A stretch of 46,171 nt of DNA from FCB group bacterium (GTDB lineage: Bacteria; Zixibacteria; MSB-5A5; GN15; JAAZOE01). The notes below the pieces were generated by a model, which saw nothing but the letters and a program-made list of their open reading frames with translations, did not search any database and was not told where the DNA came from. Below are positions 9,916 through 17,736 of this stretch, piece by piece (positions within the stretch are counted from its first letter, which is position 1; every line of letters starts with the position of its first letter). Position numbers and translations under genes: made by a program. The stretch lies in contig JAAEQF010000458.1 of assembly GCA_024231695.1 (NCBI GenBank), positions 1-46,171 on the forward strand. Reading direction: 5' to 3'.

Positions 9916-10836
9916 ATGTCCATTCAATCTCGCATATTCAATATCCAGACATTGTCCTTCCTGTTACTGGTCATAGCCCTGTTGATTTGTTCGGGTTGCG
10001 GCGATGATTCGAGCCCGACCGGCGGCAATCCGCCGGGATCCCCCACTAATATCTCGGTCCCCATGGATGGTGCTCTCGATGATATTCAGTTACTGGCGAA
10101 CCAGACGACACAAGTTAATGTCACCCTTCATGTACCCCCCAGCGTTGGGGTTATTGCCAGCGCCGAATTGGACGTCGTTGGTACACTTGAGCATGTAAAT
10201 GTGACGGCGGCATCGAAGCTCAAAGGTTTGCTTGCGATGTTATCGGGTCAGGCGACTGCACAGGCTTATATCCGAGTCGGAAGCGACCCCGAGACAGTCT
10301 GTCAGGAGGGTATTCTTTATGGTCCTTTTCAAATCGCTCAGGGTTTTTTCGGTGACCCATCACCGGAAGCCATATCACTCGACGAACCCACGGTACAACT
10401 TCTTAACGGTGGAATGGTGGCAATTTGTATAGATTTTATATCTACCTTTGATGCGAACTTCAGCATAGAAGAGATGGAATTCGACGTCACCTCGGAGGAT
10501 TGCGGCACTCCGTCTGATTTTGCGGGTTACTGGTCGGGCCCATTTGAATGCGGCCACTCATGCGACGATGAACCTTTCGGCGGAACGGTGGGGCTTACCG
10601 TCACCCAGGACGGCAGTACCGCCAGCTATGTTGACCTGTCCGATGATAGCTATACCGGCACCATATGCGGCAACAAGTTTCGTTTTGAGCGCATTGAGCT
10701 CAATGAGATTGAGCGTGGTACGATGACACTCATTGATAACAATTACGCCATAAAACGCTCGACCTGGCGCACCCGGTCGGAGCCCTATTGCTTCGGTGAC
10801 TGCGTTGATACATTGACTCGCACGACCAGCGACTGA
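9916..10836 (+). CDS. Exported lipoprotein of unknown function
   Basis: 306 residues, with TAGGAGA upstream of the ATG. The N-terminus is a lipoprotein signal: a hydrophobic stretch LSFLLLVIALLICSGC with lipobox-like ICSGC, followed by a flexible linker (GDDSSPTGGNPPGSPT). The mature part looks beta-rich. A Cys-containing segment near residues 195-300 (EDCGTPSDFAGYWSG, ECGHSCDDEPFGG, PYCFGDCVDTLTR) resembles a small lipocalin-like beta-barrel that begins with a GYWSG phrase, but this is only a resemblance. No catalytic motif is seen. It stands alone on the plus strand, with the Fic gene converging from the other side. Confidence 0.75.
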   Translation: MSIQSRIFNIQTLSFLLLVIALLICSGCGDDSSPTGGNPPGSPTNISVPMDGALDDIQLLANQTTQVNVTLHVPPSVGVIASAELDVVGTLEHVNVTAASKLKGLLAMLSGQATAQAYIRVGSDPETVCQEGILYGPFQIAQGFFGDPSPEAISLDEPTVQLLNGGMVAICIDFISTFDANFSIEEMEFDVTSEDCGTPSDFAGYWSGPFECGHSCDDEPFGGTVGLTVTQDGSTASYVDLSDDSYTGTICGNKFRFERIELNEIERGTMTLIDNNYAIKRSTWRTRSEPYCFGDCVDTLTRTTSD

Positions 10837-11053
10837 ACGGAGAAGCGTACACGTTGCCTAATCATTATCCATGGTTGAATCGACCTCTAAATCAAAAAAC
10901 ATGTCGTTGGGGTGGATTAACAACGCACGCCTGCGAGACGGTATAATCCTGTCGCCGTCGAAATAGGTCGTTAGTTGATATTAAGGGCGGTACGACAAGA
11001 AGTGGCATGCAAACTGAAACAGTCGTGTTGGGCTATATTCAAACGATAATAGC

Positions 11054-12205
11054 CTAATTAATGGGAACTAATCCCTCATTATATAGCTGATTTATTATTC
11101 CGCGGAGGAGGTAATTATTTTTAAAACAAATGGCATATTTCCTCTGGCTCCCCGCAACTAGAGTCAGCATCTTCTTATTCCTTAATTGGCGAATTACTCT
11201 TGACCGGTCAGAGGCGTGCTTGGAAGAGATAGCGCTACTCAAATCTGATGCCGTGATTATTTGTTTGTCTATTGCTACCTTTAATATTTTATACTCCTTC
11301 TCAGTAACCCACGCATTGTCCCGTGCATAGTCTAACGCAGGAAAAAGAATTTTCTCTTGCAAGAAACCATATGTTAGCATCCGGTCAATTTTCTCGATTT
11401 CGTCACTTAATCCTTTCAAAACATATTCGCACCAGACCAATAAATTCTTATCAGTTCCCGCATCAGCCAAAGCCAGCTTACTGTAATAATCATCTCTATC
11501 GTTACAAAATATCGCCGCAGGATTTAATATTCTGCCCTCATTAATATTAAATCCATATTTAACAAGCATGGCATATGTAAGCATACGTACCGTTCGTCCA
11601 TTACCATTATTAAATGGGTGAATCCAAACAAATCGGTGATGGGAGATTGCTGTTTTAAGCAAATCATACTTAGGCTCATCTGTGTTTGCAATAAAGTTAA
11701 TAAGCTCTTCCATATATGCCGGAACAGCTATTGGTTCGGGCGTAATATGCTCTGAATTATTAATACTTACCAGTTTCGATCTATATACACCAGGCGTTTC
11801 ATCTCCCTCACCTGATCCAACTATTGGTAAGTCTTTTACTACTATTTTATGCAGTTCACTAATAAACGCCCTATCTATTTTTGAATCGACGACATTATTG
11901 TCTATAAACTCCAAACATCCTTCCATGTTTTGAATTTCTCGATGCTCAGTCTCTAGACTTATCTTAGGCCTGTCTATTTTTGTTTCAATGTAGTCTACTA
12001 CAGCTGTGTTATTGCCTTCAATTCGTGCTGAAGCTATACTTTCCAGTATGTGAAAAATGTGTTTAAGCTGAAAAAAAATAATTGGTTTAGTAGATCCATA
12101 AAGAGTTTTTTTTCTTAATGAATCCAAATCGATAATCAGATTTATAAGGTGTGAATCAAATGTAGGGGCTATGATTCTGAGGGGAAAGTCCTTAAATTTA
12201 GCCAT
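11054..12205 (-). CDS. Fic-family protein with N-terminal inhibitory motif and C-terminal winged helix
   Basis: 383 residues. The Fic core motif is HPFNNGNGRTVR (His196 to Arg207). The family consensus is HPFx[D/E]GNGRxxR; here the metal-binding acidic residue is Asn200. The N-terminal inhibitory helix motif [S/T]xxxE[G/N] is present as SARIEGNN (residues 59-66), so it is a class II (self-inhibited) Fic protein. Most Fic enzymes transfer AMP from ATP to Ser, Thr or Tyr of a target. The last 80 residues form a winged-helix-like segment (SDLSSAISSKHASDRSRVIR), common in this Fic subfamily and suggesting DNA binding. The gene is visibly richer in A and T than the flagellar genes, suggesting horizontal transfer. 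No partner toxin or antitoxin gene is adjacent. Confidence 0.9.
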   Translation of the reverse strand: MAKFKDFPLRIIAPTFDSHLINLIIDLDSLRKKTLYGSTKPIIFFQLKHIFHILESIASARIEGNNTAVVDYIETKIDRPKISLETEHREIQNMEGCLEFIDNNVVDSKIDRAFISELHKIVVKDLPIVGSGEGDETPGVYRSKLVSINNSEHITPEPIAVPAYMEELINFIANTDEPKYDLLKTAISHHRFVWIHPFNNGNGRTVRMLTYAMLVKYGFNINEGRILNPAAIFCNDRDDYYSKLALADAGTDKNLLVWCEYVLKGLSDEIEKIDRMLTYGFLQEKILFPALDYARDNAWVTEKEYKILKVAIDKQIITASDLSSAISSKHASDRSRVIRQLRNKKMLTLVAGSQRKYAICFKNNYLLRGIINQLYNEGLVPIN

Positions 12206-12228
12206 GTTTATAACAGCCTTTCAAAAAA

Positions 12229-12263
12229 TATTTGACAGACCTCATGCAGCTATTTGACATGAG
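12229..12263. promoter_or_regulatory. Possible operator upstream of the Fic gene
   Basis: The 9-mer TATTTGACA occurs twice (12229-12237 and 12251-12259), spaced 22 bases start to start, about two helical turns, just upstream of the Fic start codon. CTCATG (12241-12246) and CATGAG (12258-12263) form an inverted repeat within it. The Fic protein's own winged helix could bind here; that is inference. Confidence 0.35.
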
Positions 12264-12618
12264 CAACGTCTAAGTATTTAGCAAGTAAGGTATTAAAGTC
12301 AAGAGTTATTTTTTAGTAATTGACATTGTTGGAAAAAATAATTGATGATTTTAAAACATTCAGTTGCAATTTAACGATCCATGTTTCCGCATTTCGTTGA
12401 TGGTTTTTGCCTTTCAATTCTCTATTGCCGCACTTTCCTAATCAAACTACCCCTAATCCTTCTCCCACCTGCATTTATGGAACCAAAAAGCCGGGAGCCT
12501 ATAATTATGAGCACGATGGACACTAAACAGAAATTCAATATTGTCATAACCCACACGCCACCTTACCGTTACAGTATTTGTGGCCCCCTCCGAGAAAATC
12601 TCCAAAAAGGCAAAAAAC

Positions 12619-12705
12619 TAAAAACGATCAAACGGACCCAAAAAGCCAAAAACGGCCTACGAGGCAACTGGTTAAGAGCATTGAATTTTCGGCAGGTGTA
12701 TGACT
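12619..12705. repeat. 87-base direct repeat, copy 1
   Basis: It aligns without gaps to 12853-12939 at roughly 79% identity. Both ends are best conserved: the first 34 bases differ at one position and the last 16 are identical. The 14-mer ACGCGTAAGCGAAA also occurs twice nearby (12753-12766 and 12825-12838). Confidence 0.75.
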
Positions 12706-12783
12706 CGTGTATTATCGGCGGCCTTCTGCCTGACGATAGGGCTTGGCCATATACGCGTAAGCGAAATAGTGGCTCCGTCACCC

Positions 12784-12802
12784 GGGTCGGGGAACCCGAC
12801 CC
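12784..12802. repeat. REP-like hairpin (8-bp stem, 3-base loop)
   Basis: GGGTCGGG-GAA-CCCGACCC, a perfect stem with a 3-base loop, followed by CTAC. It shares this design with the two hairpins at 13066-13129. Confidence 0.55.
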
Positions 12803-12852
12803 CTACAACAAAAATATAGTATACACGCGTAAGCGAAAAAGCGGTGAAAACT

Positions 12853-12939
12853 TAAAAACGATCAAACGAACCCAAAAAGCCAAAAAGTGTATGCGAGGCA
12901 ACCTGTTACAGATTATAAAAATTCGGCAGGTGTATGACT
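12853..12939. repeat. 87-base direct repeat, copy 2
   Basis: Partner of 12619-12705, starting 234 bases further on. Ends are conserved and the middle is diverged. No coding evidence. Confidence 0.75.
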
Positions 12940-12955
12940 TAGTGCATGAAGGCCT

Positions 12956-13001
12956 GAGATTGCCACGTCGTCCCGCCAGAGGCGGAACTCCTCGCAATGA
13001 C
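12956..13001 (-). repeat. Copy of a widespread GTCATTGCGAGGAG-type intergenic repeat
   Basis: On the minus strand it begins GTCATTGCGAGGAG and ends GACGTGGCAATCTC, with a CCGCC-AGA-GGCGG hairpin between (12973-12985). From memory these end sequences belong to a short interspersed repeat seen between genes in many unrelated bacteria; the identification is recall, not a search. Confidence 0.55.
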
Positions 13002-13065
13002 AACGGAGGTACTGGATTGCCTTACCGAGGAGCTGGCTTATGGTTATCAACACGACAGTCGGTAG

Positions 13066-13088
13066 GGCAGAAGTCCCCGACTTCTGCC
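13066..13088. repeat. REP-like hairpin, left member of a pair
   Basis: Perfect 10-bp stem with a 3-base loop: GGCAGAAGTC-CCC-GACTTCTGCC. It has the same ends as the hairpin at 13107-13129, with compensatory differences in the middle of the stem. GTAGGGCAG at 13062-13070 pairs with CTGCCCTAC at 13125-13133 across the two. Confidence 0.7.
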
Positions 13089-13106
13089 ATTTATATTTTT
13101 TCCATA

Positions 13107-13129
13107 GGCAGGTGTCGGTGACACCTGCC
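13107..13129. repeat. REP-like hairpin, right member of a pair
   Basis: Perfect 10-bp stem with a 3-base loop: GGCAGGTGTC-GGT-GACACCTGCC, followed by CTAC. It lacks a T-run, so it is not a classic terminator. Confidence 0.7.
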
Positions 13130-13146
13130 CTACTCAAAGAATTGAT

Positions 13147-13181
13147 CATCCTGACGACAGTCAGAAACAGGCATCGCCTGT
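13147..13181. repeat. Two-hairpin repeat element, copy 2
   Basis: Hairpin A is TGAC-GACA-GTCA (13152-13163); hairpin B is ACAGGC-ATC-GCCTGT (13167-13181). Compared with 9697-9731, a G-C pair has become A-T in both stems, keeping the fold. Confidence 0.65.
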
Positions 13182-13224
13182 GAAAAAGGGCTGTATTTGG
13201 ATTGTTTTTCGCGTATCTTAGGGC

Positions 13225-14577
13225 ATGGCCAAGATGGCGTTGACAACGGTTGGATGTCGGCTCAATCAATATGAGACCGAAAAGCTGGCGAACGAACTTA
13301 TTCGCCAGGGGCTTGACCGGGTGCCGTATGCCGAAGAGGCCGACCTGTATATACTCAATACCTGCACTGTCACAGGCCGAGCCGATGCCGATTGCCGTAA
13401 TCTGATCAGTCGCGCCTATCGCAAAAATCCGGCAGCAATCATTGCCGTCGTCGGCTGTTATGTCGTCGCCGACCGTGAGCGAGTGGCCGAAATGAGCGGC
13501 GTCGATCTGGTCGTCGGTAACGATGACAAACATAAACTGCCCGAGATTTTGCGTGACAATTTCCGCGAACTCTTCAAAACGCCGGCGGAAGAAAGTGCCC
13601 GAGGCGTTTCATCTGTCGATTTGCCGATGGCCCGTAGTAACGGAACCTCGTTTGCACCGGCGCCGCCGAACCGGGCCATGGTCAAAATTGGCGATGGTTG
13701 TAATCAGCGTTGCTCCTATTGCATCGTCCCGAGCGTTCGCGGTGAATTGGTATCTTATGAAGCCAAAGGAATAATCGCCGAAGTCGAAAATTTGATTGAT
13801 CACGGTTATCATGAAATCGTCCTCACGGCCGTCCATATCGGCAAATATAAAAATCGCAAACTTAACCTGGCAGGACTGGTCGAAAAAATCCTCGATACGA
13901 CAACTCTCTCAAGACTGCGATTATCATCGCTTGAGCCGAATGAACTGGACCGCCGCCTGTTGGAACTGGTAACCGATCATCCGCGGATCTGCCGTCATCT
14001 GCATCTACCGCTGCAATCGGGGTCCAACCGTATTTTAAAAGTCATGTACAGGCCATATTGCCGAAGCGATTATATGAAGCAATTAAAACGGATTAAAAAG
14101 GCCAATGCCGAGGTGACTATCGGCTGTGACCTGATTGTCGGTTTTCCCGGTGAAAGCGACAAGGATTTCGCTGCTTCGCTGGCGGTTCTCGATTCGGGCC
14201 TGATCGATTATGCCCATGTTTTCTCTTATTCCGACCGTCCGGGTACACCGGCCTCGGACATGGGCGGCAAAATTTCTCCTCAAATCATCAAGGAACACAA
14301 TCGACAGGCCCGCGAAATAGCCCGCCGCGCCCGCCTGCGGTATATGAACGAAAGTGTCGGAACCGTAGTCGGGGTTATATCTGAGGGGCGAGCCGACCGT
14401 GATGGCAACTTCTGGGGCGTCTCCGACAACTATTTAAAGGTAAAACTTCCCGCCGGAACCGGCGGTAAACGAAGTATAGTCGAAGTCCGACCGACGCGGC
14501 TGGTGAAAAGCGAAACTCCGGGGCATGACGGCGGTTATCTTGAAAGCGAACTCGCCGAATCTCATCCGGCTGAGTGA
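13225..14577 (+). CDS. mtaB: tRNA t6A37 methylthiotransferase MtaB
   Basis: 450 residues, usual for the family. MtaB is a radical-SAM enzyme that inserts a methylthio group into N6-threonylcarbamoyladenosine at position 37 of tRNAs reading ANN codons. The N-terminal domain binds the auxiliary iron-sulfur cluster through Cys11 (TTVGCRLNQYETE), Cys47 (LNTCTVTG) and Cys78 (VVGCYV). The radical-SAM motif Cx3CxxC is CNQRCSYC (Cys159, 163, 166). The C-terminus has a short TRAM-like segment (VGVISEGRADRDGNFWG). The TTVGCRLNQYE opening points to MtaB rather than MiaB or RimO. The start at 13225 has a poor ribosome site; an ATG at 13234 is an alternative. It is a housekeeping gene next to, but probably not part of, the flagellar operon. 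Confidence 0.93.
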   Translation: MAKMALTTVGCRLNQYETEKLANELIRQGLDRVPYAEEADLYILNTCTVTGRADADCRNLISRAYRKNPAAIIAVVGCYVVADRERVAEMSGVDLVVGNDDKHKLPEILRDNFRELFKTPAEESARGVSSVDLPMARSNGTSFAPAPPNRAMVKIGDGCNQRCSYCIVPSVRGELVSYEAKGIIAEVENLIDHGYHEIVLTAVHIGKYKNRKLNLAGLVEKILDTTTLSRLRLSSLEPNELDRRLLELVTDHPRICRHLHLPLQSGSNRILKVMYRPYCRSDYMKQLKRIKKANAEVTIGCDLIVGFPGESDKDFAASLAVLDSGLIDYAHVFSYSDRPGTPASDMGGKISPQIIKEHNRQAREIARRARLRYMNESVGTVVGVISEGRADRDGNFWGVSDNYLKVKLPAGTGGKRSIVEVRPTRLVKSETPGHDGGYLESELAESHPAE

Positions 14578-14597
14578 TCGAATATATCCGAATTTGA

Positions 14598-14628
14598 AAT
14601 AATTTCCGCCATTCGACGGATTATTTTT
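14598..14628 (+). terminator. Weak rho-independent terminator after mtaB
   Basis: AATAAT plus CCG (14598-14608, with a two-base bulge) pairs with CGGATTATT (14617-14625), running into TTTTT. It would separate mtaB from the flagellar promoter. Confidence 0.4.
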
Positions 14629-14719
14629 CCATTTTCTCCTTTTTCGTAAACTCTCGAATGCGACGTAAAACCACTCTATCTCTGTAACAGATATATAGTT
14701 ATGACTATTGGCCTACCCC

Positions 14720-14735
14720 CGGCATAGACCTTGCT
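14720..14735 (+). promoter_or_regulatory. Sigma-54 (-24/-12) promoter of the flagellar operon
   Basis: CGGCATAGACCTTGCT: the GG of -24 (14721-14722) and the GC of -12 (14733-14734) are exactly 10 bases apart, and GGCA and TTGC match the sigma-54 consensus TGGCAC-N5-TTGC. It sits about 40 bases before the first flagellar gene. Transcription would require an AAA+ activator (FlrC/FleQ type), not seen in this window. Confidence 0.8.
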
Positions 14736-14775
14736 TTAGACAGGGACGGAGAAATAGTATTTGAAAGGTTTTGGT

Positions 14776-15498
14776 ATGCCCGAAGAGATTAAGACATTGG
14801 ATGATCCGGAAGAAGAAGAAACTCCAAAGAAGAAGTCCAAGTTAAAGGGACCATTGCTTTTGGGGATAATCGGTTTCGGCGTGTTTGTTATCGCCATCGG
14901 AGCATTTTCGTTTTTTATGGGCGTTTTTTCGTCTCCACCCGCCGCCGAAGTTGACGGCGAGGCGACCGAGGATACTCTGGTCGCGGTTGACGGACATGGG
15001 AAAACCGGCGCGGTCAAAGATCCGCATGCCGACGAGTTGGATGCTTTGGAAGCGGAAATGTTCGGACTCAATGATGTTGGCGATGCCGAGGATCTCGATG
15101 ATTTGGCGCTTTTGGCGGAAAAACGGAAATCAGGAATGTCCGAGAAAGATTCGATTAAGGCGGCCAAATGGCTTGATGCTGAGAAGGCAGCCATTGCTAT
15201 TCAGCGGGCCGAGCTTGATTCGGTTTCCAAACATATCGCCCGACAGGAATATCGCCTCAAACAGTTGGTAGCCAAAACCAATCAGATGGAATCGGCACGA
15301 ATCAATTCCCTGGCCAAGCTTTACGATGGCATGAAAGCGACTCAGGTAGCGCCGTTACTTAGAAAACTTACCGAAGAACAGGCAGTCGAAGTACTGCTTA
15401 AAATGAAATCGGCCAATGCGGCCAAAATCCTTGGGGCCTTAAACCCCGATCACGCGGCCCGCATTTCGTCCAGAATGATAACTTTAACGGAGGAGTAA
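14776..15498 (+). CDS. MotE-like flagellar protein with MgtE-N-type domain
   Basis: First gene after the sigma-54 promoter, 240 residues from the ATG at 14776. A TTG at 14761 with GGAGA upstream is an equally possible start. A charged N-terminus is followed by one transmembrane helix (GPLLLGIIGFGVFVIAIGAF), a long acidic and then helical region, and a C-terminal domain of the MgtE-N/FliG-like type (KATQVAPLLRKLTEEQAVEV, SANAAKILGALNPDHAARIS). Proteins of this type (MotE, or FliG-related periplasmic proteins) are usually encoded just before fliK and in some bacteria act as a stator-associated chaperone or scaffold. The exact role here is inferred from position. Confidence 0.75.
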   Translation: MPEEIKTLDDPEEEETPKKKSKLKGPLLLGIIGFGVFVIAIGAFSFFMGVFSSPPAAEVDGEATEDTLVAVDGHGKTGAVKDPHADELDALEAEMFGLNDVGDAEDLDDLALLAEKRKSGMSEKDSIKAAKWLDAEKAAIAIQRAELDSVSKHIARQEYRLKQLVAKTNQMESARINSLAKLYDGMKATQVAPLLRKLTEEQAVEVLLKMKSANAAKILGALNPDHAARISSRMITLTEE

Positions 15499-15550
15499 TT
15501 GATGAAGCTAATCTGGGTACCCGGCCCGACCAGACTTCCGGGAGGCGTTT

Positions 15551-17047
15551 ATGCATAGCCAGTTAATGGGCCCGGCTGCCAATCCCCTCGATATGATCCT
15601 GGGTATGGGCGGTACGGCACCTGCCGGACAACCGGTTGGTGGAGATGAATTCGGTAGTATGTTGGATTTTTCGATGCCGCTGAACGCTAAATCGAATGAG
15701 GGTCTTGTTGCCGGAGAAAGTATTCAAGTGCCGGCCGGAATAGAGACAGCGGGGATGATTACGGTTCAGATTCCTCAAAGTATGCTCGAGTCTCTCGGCT
15801 TGCACTCAGGATCCCAGCCTTCGACTAATCTGACCGAGACAGGTCAGACCGAACCGCATTTAGCGGTTCCGGCCGAACTACTGGTTGCCGGTGATGGAAA
15901 GGGAGATACCGTTTATCTGAAACTGCAGGCGGATATGATCGGCGACAAAGCCGAGCTGAATTTGCCGGATGCAGATGATAACGGTCGGGAAATGTTGTTA
16001 CCGATGCGCCTTCGGACGGTCGAGCAAATAGGAAATCGGCTTATCGCCGATGCCGAATTGCAGGGAGCGGCCGGGAAGGACAAATCGATTCGGCTAAGAT
16101 TGGAACTGGCCGGAAATACGAGCGGGAATCAGGGGTTGAATTGGTCGGCGATAGAGGAGAGCGTCGATCGTTCCGCGACTGGAAAACCGGGGCAGATGTC
16201 AAAAATGCTCGGTGATCTGGGCGTCAAACTGATTGTCATCGAAAATGTGGAGAACGGGTCAGCCACGACCCTGCAGTCGATTCTTCCCGAAGCCGCTCCC
16301 GTACTTAAAAAAGCCAATGGGATCAGGATTGCCGGACAACCCGGCGCCAATATCGCGGTCACGGATTCAGCTTTTTCAAGTGAAAACGGCGACAGCGTCA
16401 AAGTCGATCAGCCTTTACTGACCAATGCCGTTGTAAATGGATTGGCTGGCGAAAAAACCGGCGGTAACAAAATTGTTTCCGCTCGGACCGGTGAACCGAT
16501 CGATTTTGGTGATCGGTTGGCGGCATTGTCCTCGAATCCGGCGATATCAACCGAAACAGGATTGGCAACTGCCGTTGAAAGTCAGGCGACAGAACAGAAA
16601 AGCGAACCGAGTTCGGTTCGGTTCTATGATCTGGACCGCAAACTGGATCAGTTGAAACAGAATCCGGGGCAGAAAATTCGCGTCCAATTGGCTCCGGCCA
16701 AACTTGGTCGGATGGAACTGTCCATTGCTTCGCATCGCGGTTTGGTGACCGTTAATCTGGTCGTCGAATCAACGCAGACGCGTCTGGCCGTGGAAAGAAA
16801 CCTGGCCCAATTGGAAAACCGGATGGCGGCCTCGGGGATCAAGGTGGACAGTTTTCAAGTAACTGTCAATCAATCGTCTCGGGGCGAATCGTTTGCCGGA
16901 AATTATTCCCAGCAGCAACAAAGCGGATTCGCCGGTAACGGACAGCAGGGCGACCGCCAAAAGGGAAGTTTCCTTCAAAACCAACTGCACTGTTTTGAGA
17001 CGGCGGGAGTCGGCTTTGACCAGGTTCTGGTCAACTGTTTGGCCTAA
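15551..17047 (+). CDS. fliK: Flagellar hook-length control protein FliK
   Basis: 498 residues, with GGAGG before the ATG. FliK is exported during hook assembly, measures hook length and switches the export gate (through FlhB) to filament substrates. The long N-terminal and central part is low in conserved motifs, as usual. The C-terminal Flg_hook domain lies near residues 360-460: GQKIRVQLAPAKLGRMELSI, then VTVNLVVES and the helix RLAVERNLAQLENRMAASGI. The Gln/Ser-rich tail (NYSQQQQSGFAGNGQQGDRQ) is typical of FliK. It sits between the MotE-like gene and flgD, the order seen in many flagellar operons. Confidence 0.88.
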   Translation: MHSQLMGPAANPLDMILGMGGTAPAGQPVGGDEFGSMLDFSMPLNAKSNEGLVAGESIQVPAGIETAGMITVQIPQSMLESLGLHSGSQPSTNLTETGQTEPHLAVPAELLVAGDGKGDTVYLKLQADMIGDKAELNLPDADDNGREMLLPMRLRTVEQIGNRLIADAELQGAAGKDKSIRLRLELAGNTSGNQGLNWSAIEESVDRSATGKPGQMSKMLGDLGVKLIVIENVENGSATTLQSILPEAAPVLKKANGIRIAGQPGANIAVTDSAFSSENGDSVKVDQPLLTNAVVNGLAGEKTGGNKIVSARTGEPIDFGDRLAALSSNPAISTETGLATAVESQATEQKSEPSSVRFYDLDRKLDQLKQNPGQKIRVQLAPAKLGRMELSIASHRGLVTVNLVVESTQTRLAVERNLAQLENRMAASGIKVDSFQVTVNQSSRGESFAGNYSQQQQSGFAGNGQQGDRQKGSFLQNQLHCFETAGVGFDQVLVNCLA

Positions 17048-17059
17048 AGGAGTATTGAT

Positions 17060-17734
17060 ATGGAAGTAAATAACGTAACCTATGTCCCCTTAAGCGGAGC
17101 CAACCAAACGGCTACCAGTAGTAAAGAGCTTGATCGCGAGGCTTTTTTACAACTGCTGGTGACCCAGTTGCAATATCAGGATCCGCTGGAACCGGCCAAG
17201 AACGAGGATTTCATCGCCCAGTTGGCTCAGTTTTCATCGTTGGAGCAGATGGAAAACATGAATTCCTCGCTTACCTCCGGTCTGGAGTGGGATTATCTGC
17301 TATCGCAAACTATCTCGAACACCATGGCCACATCATTGATTGGCCGTTCAGTTAAGGCAGATTCTTCGCAGGTTTACCTGGATACGGGCGGATCGTCGAA
17401 TGTGGCTATGCAGCTTGATCAAGCTGCCGCCGAAATCACGCTGACTATTCGCGACGGCAACGGTGACGCCGTAAGAACAATCACTCAGCGCGGCATGGAT
17501 GCCGGTGATCATACCCTCCTCTGGGATGGTCTTGATGATTCCGGGGTGCAGGTCGCGGCCGGGTTCTATGCGGTGGAGATAACCGGTGTGGATGGCAACG
17601 GGAATGACATCACGCCGAATACTTTTCTGGAAGGCAAAGTCGAGGGTGTCTCTTATCAGGACGGCATGGCTTTGCTGACCGTAAACGGCCAGAATATTCC
17701 GTTGGGAATGGTGCACGAGGTTAAAGAAGGATAG
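17060..17734 (+). CDS. flgD: Flagellar hook-capping protein FlgD
   Basis: 224 residues, with AAAGGAG upstream. FlgD forms the scaffold cap on which hook subunits (FlgE) assemble. The conserved N-terminus is clear: LDREAFLQLLVTQLQYQDPL followed by EPAKNEDFIAQLAQFSSLEQ (residues 24-63). The second half has the FlgD Tudor/FnIII-like fold with the characteristic phrase GDHTLLWDGLDDSGVQVAAG. It lies directly between fliK and flgE. Confidence 0.95.
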   Translation: MEVNNVTYVPLSGANQTATSSKELDREAFLQLLVTQLQYQDPLEPAKNEDFIAQLAQFSSLEQMENMNSSLTSGLEWDYLLSQTISNTMATSLIGRSVKADSSQVYLDTGGSSNVAMQLDQAAAEITLTIRDGNGDAVRTITQRGMDAGDHTLLWDGLDDSGVQVAAGFYAVEITGVDGNGNDITPNTFLEGKVEGVSYQDGMALLTVNGQNIPLGMVHEVKEG

Positions 17735-17736
17735 CC

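Larger units (their letters stand above)
12206..13224. other. Repeat-rich intergenic region without a supported gene
   Basis: About 1 kb between the Fic gene and mtaB. The left third is AT-rich. From 12600 to 13185 it is a mosaic of repeats: two 87-base direct repeats, three hairpins with 3-base loops, a repeat resembling a widespread intergenic element, and the second copy of the two-hairpin element. A 246-codon open frame spans most of it, but it reads through all these repeats and has no ribosome site, so I do not call it a gene. Confidence 0.65.

Noticed and set aside
12569..13003. Two minus-strand short frames with similar peptides (LAFWVRLIVF)
   Set aside because: The similarity is explained by the 87-base DNA repeats; no ribosome sites or known domains.
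12381..13121. 246-codon open frame on the plus strand
   Set aside because: It runs through direct repeats, hairpins and an interspersed repeat, has no ribosome site, and its internal peptide repeats come from the DNA repeats.
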